A stretch of DNA of 33,452 nt from Acidimicrobiia bacterium (GCA_015488325.1 WFOA01000119.1:1-33452); one strand, 5' to 3'. Shown: positions 1-9,718, numbered from the stretch's first letter. The notes: generated from the letters alone by a model not told the origin. A program made the numbers and translations.

Positions 1-2
1 CC

Positions 3-272
3 CTGGGGGAGTGCACCGCGCTGGTCGACGACGCGGTCCTTGATCTGGCTCCGTCGACCGGTTCTGGGTACTACGAGGCGCTCGTGGCGGCGCGTGAGTG
101 TTTGGTGGCGGAAGGTTTTTCGTTGCCGCAGCCGCCGTCTCTCGACCGGTTTCTGGAGTCCCTGGCCGGCGGCGAGCCGCCCTGGTCGCCATATCTGGAT
201 CTCCCCGATTCGATGACCCAGGAGCGGTGGAACGCGATGTTGGCGGCCTGTCCCCAGCCGGTGGGGACGTGA
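3..272 (+). CDS. 3' end of a protein of unknown function (5' truncated by window edge)
   Basis: Open frame from the window start (LGECTALVDDAVLDLAPSTGSGYYEALVAARECLVAEGF...) to TGA at 270-272. ORF track lists only the internal 84..272 start. Confidence 0.55.
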   Translation: MGECTALVDDAVLDLAPSTGSGYYEALVAARECLVAEGFSLPQPPSLDRFLESLAGGEPPWSPYLDLPDSMTQERWNAMLAACPQPVGT

Positions 273-451
273 CGGACAGAATCGCGGACGTGAGTCCGCC
301 GGTGTCGCAGGCGGGTCCGGGCCCACGGCGTCGAGGGAACGGCCCGCCCGTCCGGTCCCCGTCCCGACGTCGGCCACGTCACAGAACCACCCCGCCGGGG
401 AGAAGCATCGGCGCCGCCGGACTCCGTTCCGATCGGTCCGGAGGCCCGGGC

Positions 452-919
452 TCAGACCCCGACCACGGTCGACGGAAGCTCCCCACCGGTGCGGAGGCGT
501 TCCACGATCAGATGATCCAAGGCGGCGGTGGCGGTGAGCTCGTCGAGGATCCGGGCCGCCAGACAGCTCTCGTGCCAGAGGATCCCCAACAGCAGGTGGA
601 GGGTGCCGATCTGGCTGTGGCCGAGGGAGGTGGCCTCCCGGCGGGCGTAGCGGAGGACACGGACCGCCGACGAGCTGAGCCGGTCAGGATCACCGGCGTG
701 TCGTGGACCGCGGGAGGCGACGGCGAGACGAACGGCGCCGGGGCTCACTCCGGCGTGGTGGAGGACCTGCCCGGCGTCGGAGATCGAGTCGGAGACCAGA
801 CCGATGAGGAGATGGCCGGTGTCGATGGGAGCCTGGTCGAGATGGCGAGCCTCGTCTCGCGCCGACGACAGCACCCGGACGAGCGCGTAGCTGGTGTCGA
901 GTCTGGGATCGACGGCCAT
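452..919 (-). CDS. Stand-alone Clp N-terminal (double Clp repeat) domain protein, no AAA+ module
   Basis: 155 aa with two tandem Clp_N-like repeats: ALVRVLSSARDEARHLDQAPIDTGHLLIGLV... and AVRVLRYARREATSLGHSQIGTLHLLLGIL...; no Walker motifs. Confidence 0.85.
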   Translation of the reverse strand: MAVDPRLDTSYALVRVLSSARDEARHLDQAPIDTGHLLIGLVSDSISDAGQVLHHAGVSPGAVRLAVASRGPRHAGDPDRLSSSAVRVLRYARREATSLGHSQIGTLHLLLGILWHESCLAARILDELTATAALDHLIVERLRTGGELPSTVVGV

Positions 920-957
920 AGCACCCCTGTCGGGCGCGTCGGTTCGGAATCAAGCTG

Positions 958-2016
958 TCAGCCGGCGATCCGGGAGGCGATCACATCGCCGATCTCGGAG
1001 GTGGACATCCCCATGTCGGGGCCACCCATCGCCTTCAGTTCGGGCAGCACCGACGTCGCCGCCTGCTCGGTCGCCTCCGACGCCGCCTCCTCGCCGAGGT
1101 GGCGGAGCAGCAGCGCCGCCGACAGGACCGCCGCCACCGGGTTGGCCCAGCCCCGTCCGGCGATGTCGGGGGCCGAACCGTGGACCGGTTCGAACAGGGA
1201 CGGGTATCGGCGTTCCGGGTCGATGTTCCCCGACGCCGCCAGGCCCATCCCGCCCTGCACCGCCGCTCCCAGGTCGGTGATGATGTCCCCGAACAGGTTG
1301 TCGGTGGCGACCACGTCGAAGCGCTCAGGTTGGGTCACCAGGTACAGGCAGGCGGCGTCCACGTGGACGTAGTCCCATTCGACATCGGGGAAGTCCTCCG
1401 CCACCTCGCCGGTGGTCCGGTACCACAGGTCCCCGGCGAAGGTGAGGACGTTCGTCTTGTGACAGAGCGTCAGATGCCGGCGCCGGGACCGGGCCCACTC
1501 GAAGGCGGCCCGGACGAGGCGTTCCACCCCTTTGCGGGTGTTCAGGGACTCTTGGGTGGCGAGCTCGTCGGGGGTGCCTCTGCGGAGGAACCCGCCCGCA
1601 CCGGCGTACAAGCCCTCGGTGTTCTCCCGCAGCACCACCAGGTCGCAACGGTCGGGCGTCAACCCGGCGACCGGGGTGGGGACACCTTCGTACAGCTTCA
1701 CGGGTCGCAGATTGACGTACAGGTCGAAGTCGAAGCGGAGCTTCAACAGCAGACCCCGCTCCAACACCCCGGGTGGCACCTCGGGGGTGCCGACCGCCCC
1801 CAAAAGGACGGCGTCGTGGGTGGCCAGTTCCTCTTCCACCGAGTCGGGGAGCACCTCCCCGGTGGCGAGGTAGCGGCGGCCACCCAGGTCGTAGTCGGTG
1901 AACTCGACGCCGAACCCGAACCGGTCGGCGGCGGAGGCGATGGCTTTCGTCGCCTCGGCGGTGACCTCCGGTCCGACTCCGTCGCCGGGGATGACGGCGA
2001 TCCGGTGGGTCGTCAC
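958..2016 (-). CDS. leuB: 3-isopropylmalate dehydrogenase
   Basis: 352 aa; [74 protein letters not shown] start overlaps the leuA stop. Confidence 0.95.
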   Translation of the reverse strand: MTTHRIAVIPGDGVGPEVTAEATKAIASAADRFGFGVEFTDYDLGGRRYLATGEVLPDSVEEELATHDAVLLGAVGTPEVPPGVLERGLLLKLRFDFDLYVNLRPVKLYEGVPTPVAGLTPDRCDLVVLRENTEGLYAGAGGFLRRGTPDELATQESLNTRKGVERLVRAAFEWARSRRRHLTLCHKTNVLTFAGDLWYRTTGEVAEDFPDVEWDYVHVDAACLYLVTQPERFDVVATDNLFGDIITDLGAAVQGGMGLAASGNIDPERRYPSLFEPVHGSAPDIAGRGWANPVAAVLSAALLLRHLGEEAASEATEQAATSVLPELKAMGGPDMGMSTSEIGDVIASRIAG

Positions 2017-3518
2017 TTCTCAACCTTGTTGAGGGCTTCGACGAAGGCCTCGGCGGAACCCTCCACCACGTCGGTGTTCACCGACCGTCCCGCGTAGGTG
2101 TCGTCACCGACCCGGATCACCACGTTGATCTCGGCCATGGCGTCCGCCCCGGACGTCACCGGCACCACCCGGTAGTCGACCAGCCGCGCCTCGAAGGGGA
2201 AGGCCTGGCGGATGGCGGCGAACGCGGCGTGCACCATGCCGTCGCCGGTCCCCGAGAACTCCCGGACGGTGCCACCCACGTCGAGTTTCACCACCGCCTG
2301 CGGGGTGACGTCGTTGCCGCCGCTGACGTGCAGGCCCACCATCGATACCGGACCTTCGACGACGACCGACTCCTCTTCGACGATCGCCCTGATCTCCGCC
2401 TCACCGATGTTCACCTTGCGGTCGGCGAGCCGTTTGAACTTCTCGAACGCCCGGGCGAACGCCTCGTCTTCGAGGACGATCCCCATCTTGGTGAGGGCGT
2501 CGGCGAAACCGGCCCGACCCGAATGCTTCCCCAAGACGATCTGGGCGGGCCGTTGACCCACCGCGGCGGCGTCCATGATCTCGTAGGTCTCTCGGGCTCG
2601 CAGCACCCCGTGCTGGTGGATCCCGGATTCGTGGGCGAAGGCGTTGCGGCCGACCACCGCCTTGTTGTACTGCACCGGATAGCCGGTGAGCCGTGACACC
2701 AGCCGGGACGTCTCGAAGAGCTGGGTGGTGTCGGTCCCCACCTCCACCTCGAAGACGTCCTGGCGGGTCTTCACCGCCATCACCACCTCTTCGATCGACG
2801 TGTTGCCGGCCCGTTCACCGATACCGTTGATCGCCCCTTCGATCTGGCGGGCTCCGGCCCGGATCGCCGACAGCGAGTTCGCCACCGCCAGACCGAGGTC
2901 GTTGTGGCAATGCACCGAGACGATCACGTCGTCGCGGTCGCCTCGGACTTCGGCGTAGACCCGTTCCAGCAGCTCCACGAAATCGGCCGGGGTGGCGTAG
3001 CCGACCGTGTCGGGGATGTTGATGGTGGTCGCCCCCGCCTCCACCGCCGCCCGACACACCTCGATGAGGAAGTCGTGGTCGGTGCGGGTCGCGTCCTGTG
3101 GCGAGAACTCGACGTCGTCGGTGTAGCGACGGGCGCGCTTCACCCCCTCCACCGACGCCTTGAGCACCTCTTCGGGGGTCATCCGCAGCATCTTCTCCAT
3201 GTGCACCTGGGAGGTGGACATGAAGACGTGGATCCGAAAGCGTTCGGCCGCCTTCAACGCGTCGTAGGCCTGGTCGATGTCGTCGGGATGGGCCCGTGCC
3301 AGGCTGGCGATCACGGGGCCTTCCACCCCGGCGGCGATCCGGGAGACCGCTTCGAAGTCGCCGGGGGAGGACGCGGCGAACCCGGCCTCCAATACGTCGA
3401 CTTTCAGTTTGGCGAGCTGGTGGGCGATCGCCACCTTCTCGTCCGGTGTGAGGGCGATGCCCGGGGCCTGTTCGCCGTCACGGAGGGTGGTGTCGAAGAT
3501 GATGAGTCGGTCGGTCAT
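2013..3518 (-). CDS. leuA: 2-isopropylmalate synthase
   Basis: [20 protein letters not shown]..., [33 protein letters not shown]-terminal LeuA_dimer domain ([15 protein letters not shown]...). ORF track start at 3566 trimmed to ATG 3518. Confidence 0.93.
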   Translation of the reverse strand: MTDRLIIFDTTLRDGEQAPGIALTPDEKVAIAHQLAKLKVDVLEAGFAASSPGDFEAVSRIAAGVEGPVIASLARAHPDDIDQAYDALKAAERFRIHVFMSTSQVHMEKMLRMTPEEVLKASVEGVKRARRYTDDVEFSPQDATRTDHDFLIEVCRAAVEAGATTINIPDTVGYATPADFVELLERVYAEVRGDRDDVIVSVHCHNDLGLAVANSLSAIRAGARQIEGAINGIGERAGNTSIEEVVMAVKTRQDVFEVEVGTDTTQLFETSRLVSRLTGYPVQYNKAVVGRNAFAHESGIHQHGVLRARETYEIMDAAAVGQRPAQIVLGKHSGRAGFADALTKMGIVLEDEAFARAFEKFKRLADRKVNIGEAEIRAIVEEESVVVEGPVSMVGLHVSGGNDVTPQAVVKLDVGGTVREFSGTGDGMVHAAFAAIRQAFPFEARLVDYRVVPVTSGADAMAEINVVIRVGDDTYAGRSVNTDVVEGSAEAFVEALNKVEK

Positions 3519-3553
3519 CGGTGTGCTCCTCGAATGCTCAGGTGCGGGGTTCG

Positions 3554-3572
3554 GGCGCGGTCCCACCGCGCC
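3554..3572. repeat. Inverted repeat in ilvC-leuA intergenic region (GGCGCGGT-CCC-ACCGCGCC)
   Basis: Perfect 8-bp arms, 3-nt loop, read directly from sequence. Confidence 0.7.
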
Positions 3573-3664
3573 GGGTCGGGATGGCCGGGTCGAGGCTCAG
3601 GCCCCGCCCGGCCCTGAAAGCGCCAGCAACCCCCCCGAACCCGAGCCGAGACGATGCCGCGACG

Positions 3665-4669
3665 TCACGACGGCTCCTTGGGGGTGAGGAACGGCATGAG
3701 ACGGCGAAGCTCCCGGCCGACCTTTTCGATCTCCAGGTTCCGCTGGGCTTCGCGCTGTTCGAGCAGGAACGGGGCCCCCTCTTTCGCCTGGGCGATCCAT
3801 TCACGAGCGAACGCGCCCGACTGGATCTCCTCGAGGACCTTGCGCATCTCGGCACGGGTCTCGTCGGTGATGATGCGTGAACCCCGGGTGTAGTCCCCGT
3901 ATTCGGCGGTGTCGGAGATCGAGTAGCGCATCCACGACAGCCCGCCTTCGTAGAGGAGGTCGACGATGAGTTTCAGTTCGTGGAGGGTCTCGAAGTAGGC
4001 CGACTCCGGCTGGTATCCGGCTTCGACCAGCGTCTCGTAGGAGGCCTGGATGAGGGCAGAAACCCCGCCGCAGAGGATCACCTGCTCCCCGAACAGGTCG
4101 GTCTCGGTCTCCTCCTTGAACGTCGTCTCCAACACGCCGGCCCGGGCACCGCCGATCGCCCAGGCGTAGGAGAGTCCCAGGTCTCGGGCACCGCCGGTGG
4201 CGTCCTGATGGACGGCGAGGAGGCACGGCACCCCCGACCCTTCCGTGTAGGTGCGGCGCACCAGATGTCCCGGACCTTTCGGGGCGACCATGAGGACGTC
4301 GACGTCTCCGGGCGGTTCGATGGTCCCGTAGTGGATGTTGAACCCGTGGGCGAACATGAGGGCGTCGCCCGACCGCAGATGGGGGGCCACCTGGTCGGCG
4401 TACAGGTCGGCCATGTGCTGGTCGGGCACCAACATCATGATCACATCCGCCCATGCGGCCGCGTCGGGGACGTCCATCACTTCGAGGCCTTCGGCGGCCG
4501 CCTTTTCCCGGCTCGCCGACCCGGCACGGAGACCGACCACGACGTCGACACCCGAGTCCGCCAGGTTGAGGGCGTGGGCGTGGCCTTGGCTGCCGAACCC
4601 GATCACCGCCACCCGGCGGTCCTTGATGATGTCGGGGTTGGTGTCGTCGTCGTGGTAGATCGTCGCCAT
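3665..4669 (-). CDS. ilvC: Ketol-acid reductoisomerase
   Basis: 334 aa; [79 protein letters not shown]. Confidence 0.97.
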   Translation of the reverse strand: MATIYHDDDTNPDIIKDRRVAVIGFGSQGHAHALNLADSGVDVVVGLRAGSASREKAAAEGLEVMDVPDAAAWADVIMMLVPDQHMADLYADQVAPHLRSGDALMFAHGFNIHYGTIEPPGDVDVLMVAPKGPGHLVRRTYTEGSGVPCLLAVHQDATGGARDLGLSYAWAIGGARAGVLETTFKEETETDLFGEQVILCGGVSALIQASYETLVEAGYQPESAYFETLHELKLIVDLLYEGGLSWMRYSISDTAEYGDYTRGSRIITDETRAEMRKVLEEIQSGAFAREWIAQAKEGAPFLLEQREAQRNLEIEKVGRELRRLMPFLTPKEPS

Positions 4670-4679
4670 GGGATGTCCT

Positions 4680-5183
4680 TCAGTTGACCGCCCGCAGCCG
4701 GCCGGGCTTCGTCTTCTGCTCCCGGGCCATGGCGATCCGCCCCGACTTCACGAGATCCACGATCCCGTAGGGGCGGACCAGGTCCAGGAAGTCGTTGATC
4801 TTGGCAGGCGTCCCCGAGATCTGAAAACACATCGACGACGGACCGACGTCTACCGCCGTCGCCTTGAAGATCGACGCGATCTCCAACACCTCGCCGCGCT
4901 TGCCCGCCGGGGCGGCCACCCGCACCAGCATGATCTCCCGTTCGAGGGCGGTGGCGGGGTCGAGCTCGGTGATGCGGACCACGTTGACGAGCTTGTGGAG
5001 CTGCTTTTTCACCTGCTCCAGTTCGGGGGCGTCGACGACGATCGTCATCCGGGACATGCCGGGCTCCGCGGTGGGACCCACCGCCAGCGAATGGATGTTG
5101 AAGCCGCGACGGGCGAGAAGGGAGGCGACCCGGGCCAGCACCCCGGGCCGGTCCTCGACGAGCACCGACAGGGTGTGTTTCAT
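4680..5183 (-). CDS. ilvN: Acetolactate synthase small subunit
   Basis: [38 protein letters not shown]... ACT domain. ORF track start at 5459 is too long; ATG at 5183 overlaps the ilvB stop (ATGA). Confidence 0.95.
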   Translation of the reverse strand: MKHTLSVLVEDRPGVLARVASLLARRGFNIHSLAVGPTAEPGMSRMTIVVDAPELEQVKKQLHKLVNVVRITELDPATALEREIMLVRVAAPAGKRGEVLEIASIFKATAVDVGPSSMCFQISGTPAKINDFLDLVRPYGIVDLVKSGRIAMAREQKTKPGRLRAVN

Positions 5184-6889
5184 GGGAGCGCCCCCAGGTC
5201 GTCGGGGCCGAGGATCACCTCGTCGTTGGAGGCTCCCGCAGGCACCATCGGGAACACCATCTCGTCGGGGTCGACGACCAGTTCGACCACGACGGGACGG
5301 TCGTCGATGGCGAGGGACTTCTCCAAGGTGGGAGCCACCTCGTCGGGGGTTTCGGCCCGTAGCCCTGCACAGCCCAACCCTTCGGCGATCTTGACGTAGT
5401 CGACGTCGTCGCCGAGCACCGAGGCGGAGAGCTTGCCGCCGTAGAACAGCTTCTGCCACTGGGTCACCATCCCGTAGGAGCGGTTGTTGAACACCGCGAC
5501 CTTGACGGGGATCCCCTCACTCGCCGCGGTGATGAGCTCCTGGAGCGTCATCTGGAAGCTGCCGTCGCCGTCGATGGCGTAGACGAGGTCGTCGGGTCGC
5601 CCCACCTTCGCCCCGATGGCGGCGGGGATGGCGAACCCCATCGTGCCGAGCCCCCCCGAGTTGATCCAGCGGCGCGGGTCGGAGAACCGCCAGAACTGCG
5701 AAGCCCACATCTGGTGCTGGCCGACGCCCGCCACCAAGGTGGCGTCGCCGTCGGTGAGGCGATACAGCTCCTCGATCACGAACTGGGGTTTGATCGGACC
5801 GTCGGGCTGCTGGTCGTAACGGAGGGGATAATCCCGCTTCCAGGCGGCGATCGTGTCGAGCCACGGATGACGGTCGGGGGTCTCCCGACCGGCCCACGCC
5901 TCGATGAGCTGGGTGAGGATCCGGCGAGCGTCACCGACGATGGGGACGTCGGCGGTACGCACCTTCCCGATCTCGGCGGGGTCGACGTCGACGTGGATCA
6001 CCTTGGCATGGGGGGCGAAGGTGTCGACCTTGCCGGTGACCCGGTCGTCGAAACGGACGCCGATGGCGATCAGCAGGTCGGCTTTCTGGAGGGCGGTGAT
6101 GGCGGTGTAGGTGCCGTGCATCCCCGGCATCCCCAACGACAGCCGATGGTCGTCGGGGAAGGCACCCCGGCCCATCAGGGTGGTGGTGACGGGCACGTTG
6201 ACGAGTTCGGCGAATCGGCGCAGCTCGGCGGAGGCGTTCGCCTTGATGATCCCGCCGCCGACGTAGAGGACGGGACGCTGCGCCTCGGCGATCAGGTCGA
6301 CGGCCTCTTTCACCCTGCGGGGGTGGCCGTCCACCGTCGGTTTGTACCCGGCGAGGGAGATCTCTCCCGGCTCCCGCCAGGTGGTGGTCGCCGTGAGCAC
6401 GTTCTTGGGGAGGTCGATGAGGACCGGTCCGGGCCTCCCCGTCGAGGCGATGTGGAAGGCCTCCCGCACCACCTGGGGGATCTCGTCGACGTCGGTGACG
6501 AAGTAGTTGTGCTTCGTCGCGGGCATCGTGATGCCGGTCGTGTACGCCTCCTGGAAGGCGTCGTTGCCGACCGCCGACGTCGGGACCTGCCCGGTGATGG
6601 CGACGATCGGGACCGAGTCCATGAGGGCGTCGGCGAGGGGGGTCACCAGGTTGGTGGCGCCGGGCCCCGACGTGGCCATCGCCACCCCGACCCGCCCCGT
6701 CGCCCAGGCGTAGCCCTCGGCCATGTGTCCGGCACCCTGCTCGTGGCGGGCGAGGATGTGACGGATCGGGCTGTCGTGCAGCGGATCGTAGGCGGGGAGG
6801 ATCGCCCCGCCGGGGACGCCGAACACGACGTCCACCCCTTCGTGTTCGAGGGCGGTGATGAGAGCTTGGGCGCCGGTGATCGTGCTCAT
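5180..6889 (-). CDS. ilvB: Acetolactate synthase large subunit
   Basis: [37 protein letters not shown]..., TPP-binding [12 protein letters not shown]...[15 protein letters not shown] at 6889 preceded by AGGA. Confidence 0.97.
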   Translation of the reverse strand: MSTITGAQALITALEHEGVDVVFGVPGGAILPAYDPLHDSPIRHILARHEQGAGHMAEGYAWATGRVGVAMATSGPGATNLVTPLADALMDSVPIVAITGQVPTSAVGNDAFQEAYTTGITMPATKHNYFVTDVDEIPQVVREAFHIASTGRPGPVLIDLPKNVLTATTTWREPGEISLAGYKPTVDGHPRRVKEAVDLIAEAQRPVLYVGGGIIKANASAELRRFAELVNVPVTTTLMGRGAFPDDHRLSLGMPGMHGTYTAITALQKADLLIAIGVRFDDRVTGKVDTFAPHAKVIHVDVDPAEIGKVRTADVPIVGDARRILTQLIEAWAGRETPDRHPWLDTIAAWKRDYPLRYDQQPDGPIKPQFVIEELYRLTDGDATLVAGVGQHQMWASQFWRFSDPRRWINSGGLGTMGFAIPAAIGAKVGRPDDLVYAIDGDGSFQMTLQELITAASEGIPVKVAVFNNRSYGMVTQWQKLFYGGKLSASVLGDDVDYVKIAEGLGCAGLRAETPDEVAPTLEKSLAIDDRPVVVELVVDPDEMVFPMVPAGASNDEVILGPDDLGALP

Positions 6890-6910
6890 GGTGGATCCTG
6901 GGACGGGAAC

Positions 6911-6936
6911 GAAAAAACCCTCCTGGTGGGGAGGGC
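6911..6936 (-). terminator. Intrinsic terminator in the ilvB leader (attenuator)
   Basis: Minus-strand RNA CCCUCC-CCACCA-GGAGGG-UUUUUU: 6-bp GC stem, 6-nt loop, U6 tract, about 22 nt upstream of the ilvB ATG. Confidence 0.85.
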
Positions 6937-6942
6937 ATCGGG

Positions 6943-6978
6943 AGCGCACACGCCGTTGTCGGAGAAGGCGTGTGCGCT
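6943..6978 (-). promoter_or_regulatory. Leader hairpin, 12-bp perfect stem overlapping the leader-peptide stop codon
   Basis: AGCGCACACGCC (minus, 6978-6967) pairs with GGCGTGTGCGCT (minus, 6954-6943); 12-nt loop. Confidence 0.85.
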
Positions 6979-7006
6979 ACGGAAGTACGAGAATGGTCGC
7001 GTTCAT
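6977..7006 (-). CDS. ilvB operon leader peptide MNATILVLP
   Basis: ATG AAC GCG ACC ATT CTC GTA CTT CCG TAG: four consecutive Ile/Leu/Val/Leu codons immediately before the hairpin and terminator upstream of ilvB. Confidence 0.82.
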   Translation of the reverse strand: MNATILVLP

Positions 7007-7015
7007 CAGGCGGGC

Positions 7016-7044
7016 AGTATGCCCGATCGTGCCGGGGGATGCAA
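7016..7044 (-). promoter_or_regulatory. Putative ilvB-leader promoter (TTGCAT-17-CATACT)
   Basis: Minus strand TTGCAT (7044-7039), 17-nt spacer, CATACT (7021-7016), leader ATG 9 nt further on. Confidence 0.45.
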
Positions 7045-7064
7045 GGTTTGGAGGCACCGGGCTG

Positions 7065-7070
7065 CATACT
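7065..7070 (+). promoter_or_regulatory. Putative -10 element (CATACT) of a leaderless NYN-protein mRNA
   Basis: CATACT then 6 nt then ATG at 7077; no room for a Shine-Dalgarno. Confidence 0.45.
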
Positions 7071-7076
7071 GGACCC

Positions 7077-8273
7077 ATGGACATCCCCGACGAGCTGCTG
7101 GCACCGGCGGTCGCCGCGGTCCGGCGGGCCCTCGCCGAGCTCGACGGATCCGAGATTCCGGCGCGGCTTCGCCGGGTGGCGTCGTCGTCGGCCCGGCACC
7201 TCCCTGCCCCGCTGCGCCGGTCCGTCCTCGGGGAACTCGACACGTCGGAATGGATGCGGGCTCGGGCCCGGGAATGCCTCGACGACGGGGACGAGCCGGC
7301 GACCAGGGTGTCCCTCCTGTTCCTGGAACGCCCCGCCGGGTGGGAAGAGGAGGTCCGGGGGATCGTCGAGGAGGTCCAGGCACGGCACCAGCAGCGGGCG
7401 GAGCGACGGTGGCGGGAGGCGGTGGAGCGGCTCGAAGGGGAGCTGCAACGGGAACGTGAGGCCCTTCGCAGGGTTCGACAGGAGATGGCGGATCGGATCG
7501 CCGAGGCCGAAGCGGAGGCGAAGGCGGCGGCGGCGGACCGTCTGCGACGGTCCGACCGGCGAGCCAGGGAGCTGGGCGAAGAGGTGGCCCGCCTCCGCGC
7601 CGAGCTGGATCGGGTCGAAGGGGAACGGGACCGCCTGGAGGCGGAGCTCGCCGAGTCGGATCGTCGGCTCGCCGACCTGCGTGATCGCCTGCGGCGCCGT
7701 CGCCGGGCCGGCGAGGACCCTTCGGGCGGCTACGGGTGGTCCCTGAGCGACCCCTTCTCGCTGGCTCGGGACCTCGACCGCCTGGTCGCGGCCCTCGAGA
7801 TCGGCCCCGAGTCGGAGGAGGGCAGCGGACGAGAGGCACCTGCCGTCCCGACGTTGCCTGGCGGACTGCGCCCCGACGACGGTTCGGCGATCGAATGGGT
7901 GCGGGGCCGGACGATCCCGATGGTGCTGGTAGTCGACGGATACAACGTGGCGTTCGAACTGGCCGACGGCCAACCCGACGAGGCCGTCCTCCGGCGGCTG
8001 GAGGGGGGCCTCCGTCGGCTGTGGCGTACCGCCGAGGGGCCGCTGCGGATCGTCGTCTTCTACGACAGCGGCGACGCCCCCGACTCGGTGAGCACGCCGG
8101 GGGTGGAGATCCGCTACGTACCCGACGCCGACGACGCGGTGGTCGACGCTGCGGCGTCCGCCTCCGTGCCCGCCGTGGTGGTGTCGTCGGATCGGCGGGT
8201 TCGGGAAGGCGCCGAGGCGGTCGGTGCGATCGCGCTGTGGTCGGAGGCGCTGGCCGAATGGATCGACGGCTGA
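7077..8273 (+). CDS. Coiled-coil / NYN-domain (YacP-like PIN-fold) putative RNA-acting protein
   Basis: 398 aa from ATG 7077; long Glu/Arg-rich coiled coil, then VLVVDGYNVAFEL...IVVFYDSGDAPDSVSTPGVEIRYVPDADDAVVDAA...VVVSSDRRVREGAEAVGA. ORF track start at 6855 is too long. Confidence 0.85.
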   Translation: MDIPDELLAPAVAAVRRALAELDGSEIPARLRRVASSSARHLPAPLRRSVLGELDTSEWMRARARECLDDGDEPATRVSLLFLERPAGWEEEVRGIVEEVQARHQQRAERRWREAVERLEGELQREREALRRVRQEMADRIAEAEAEAKAAAADRLRRSDRRARELGEEVARLRAELDRVEGERDRLEAELAESDRRLADLRDRLRRRRRAGEDPSGGYGWSLSDPFSLARDLDRLVAALEIGPESEEGSGREAPAVPTLPGGLRPDDGSAIEWVRGRTIPMVLVVDGYNVAFELADGQPDEAVLRRLEGGLRRLWRTAEGPLRIVVFYDSGDAPDSVSTPGVEIRYVPDADDAVVDAAASASVPAVVVSSDRRVREGAEAVGAIALWSEALAEWIDG

Positions 8274-8312
8274 ACGCCGAAACTGTCACACCCATCCGGT
8301 ATGGGTCAGGGC

Positions 8313-8546
8313 ATGGACACATCTCACCTGCAACCCGGTTCGCCCCTGGTCGTCGACTGCGACCGATGCCTGATGGCAGACAGCGCCGCCTGTGACGACT
8401 GTGTGGTCGCCTATCTCACCGGCCCCGGCGGTCCCCTCGTCCTCGAAGCCGACGAACGGCGTGCCCTGGACGCCTTGGCCGACGCCGGCCTGGTGCCGGG
8501 GCTGCGGCTCGTCACCCGCCACCCTCCCCGCTCGGCAGCGGGCTGA
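8313..8546 (+). CDS. Small paired-CxxC protein, unknown function
   Basis: MDTSHLQPGSPLVVDCDRCLMADSAACDDCVVAYLTGPGGP...; CxxC-x(8)-CxxC spacing suggests a metal site. Start 8313 preferred over 8301. Confidence 0.7.
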   Translation: MDTSHLQPGSPLVVDCDRCLMADSAACDDCVVAYLTGPGGPLVLEADERRALDALADAGLVPGLRLVTRHPPRSAAG

Positions 8547-8568
8547 CCGCACCTAGGCTCGGGGTTCC

Positions 8569-9708
8569 ATGGATGATCTCCGAGCGCGGATCGAGGCCGT
8601 CGCCCATGACGCCGGCGTGTCGCGGATCGGGGTCGCCACCGTGGAGCCCTTCGTCGACGTGGAGGCGGCACTGCGGGAACGCCGGCGGCAGGGCATGTCG
8701 GCCCGTCTCGGATTCACCTTCCGGGACCCCTCCCGGGCGACCGACGTCCGGCGCAGCCTGCCCTGGGCCGAGCGGCTGGTCGTCGGCGCCCGGTCGTACC
8801 TGCCCGAAGCCGGGCATCCGGGGGGCCGCCGGCCGGGCGAAGGGCGGATCGCCCGCTTCGCCGTCGACGACTCCTACCTTCCTCTCCGCCGCGGCCTCGA
8901 AGCCGTCGCCGATCTGCTCCGAAGCGAAGGCCACCGGGCTGAGCTGCTGGTCGACGACTCCCGGCTCGTCGACCGTGCCGCCGCCGTTCGGGCCGGGGTG
9001 GGCTGGTGGGGGAAGAACACGATGGTCCTCGCCCCCGGTGACGGACCGTGGCTGCTGCTCGGATCGGTCGTCACCGACGCCCGCCTCGAACCGGACCGGC
9101 CGATGCGCCGGGACTGCGGCCGATGCGAGGCCTGCCTCCCGGCCTGCCCGACCGGGGCGTTGGTGGCCCCCGGGGTCCTCGACGCCCGCCGATGCATCGC
9201 CTACTGGCTCCAAGCCCCCGGGTCGATCCCCAGGCACCTGCGGCGGGCGATCGGCGACCGCTTCTACGGCTGTGACGACTGCCTCGAGGCGTGTCCGCCC
9301 GGCCGCAAACCCCTGACCGGCACCGCCAGGCGTCGAGGGCTCGTCGACCTGCGATGGGTGCTGTCGGCCTCCGACGACGAACTCTTGGCCACCTTCGGCC
9401 GCTTCTACATCCCCCGCCGCAACCCGAACATCCTCCGCAGGAACGCCCTCGTCGCCCTGGGCAACGGAGGAGACGAGGCCGACGCCGAGGTCGTCGACCG
9501 GTATCTCGACCATCCCGACCCGATGCTCCGTGTCCACGCCGTCTGGGCCCTCGGCCGTCTCGCCCCCTCCGCCCTGACCCTCCGGCTGTCCCGACTCCTC
9601 GAAGATCCCAGCCCGGAGGTGGTCGACGAGGTTCGGGAGTTCGTCGCCGCAGGCTCCGGGGCGGGCATGGAGACGGTTCGGCCGTCCCGGACGTCGGAGG
9701 CCTCGTAA
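8569..9708 (+). CDS. queG: Epoxyqueuosine reductase-like protein with C-terminal HEAT-like region
   Basis: Two ferredoxin-type motifs ([27 protein letters not shown]), [14 protein letters not shown]-terminal helical repeats. Confidence 0.85.
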   Translation: MDDLRARIEAVAHDAGVSRIGVATVEPFVDVEAALRERRRQGMSARLGFTFRDPSRATDVRRSLPWAERLVVGARSYLPEAGHPGGRRPGEGRIARFAVDDSYLPLRRGLEAVADLLRSEGHRAELLVDDSRLVDRAAAVRAGVGWWGKNTMVLAPGDGPWLLLGSVVTDARLEPDRPMRRDCGRCEACLPACPTGALVAPGVLDARRCIAYWLQAPGSIPRHLRRAIGDRFYGCDDCLEACPPGRKPLTGTARRRGLVDLRWVLSASDDELLATFGRFYIPRRNPNILRRNALVALGNGGDEADAEVVDRYLDHPDPMLRVHAVWALGRLAPSALTLRLSRLLEDPSPEVVDEVREFVAAGSGAGMETVRPSRTSEAS

Positions 9709-9718
9709 CATCTCGGCC

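Noticed and set aside
98-2097. Plus-strand ORFs 98..1372 (424 aa) and 1099..2097 (332 aa)
   Set aside because: Antisense to the clear Clp-N, leuB and leuA genes; no recognisable motifs.
3519-3664. Possible leuA leader-peptide attenuator
   Set aside because: No ATG or GTG micro-ORF with a Leu run and no U-tract terminator; the only GTG in the spacer reads in frame into leuA as MGPRPNPAPEHSRSTP.
5714-7973. Very long overlapping ORFs (581 aa plus at 5714..7459; 680 aa minus at 5931..7973)
   Set aside because: Shadow frames over ilvB and the NYN gene; low-complexity Arg/Pro/Gly/His composition typical of GC-rich non-coding frames; no domain signature.
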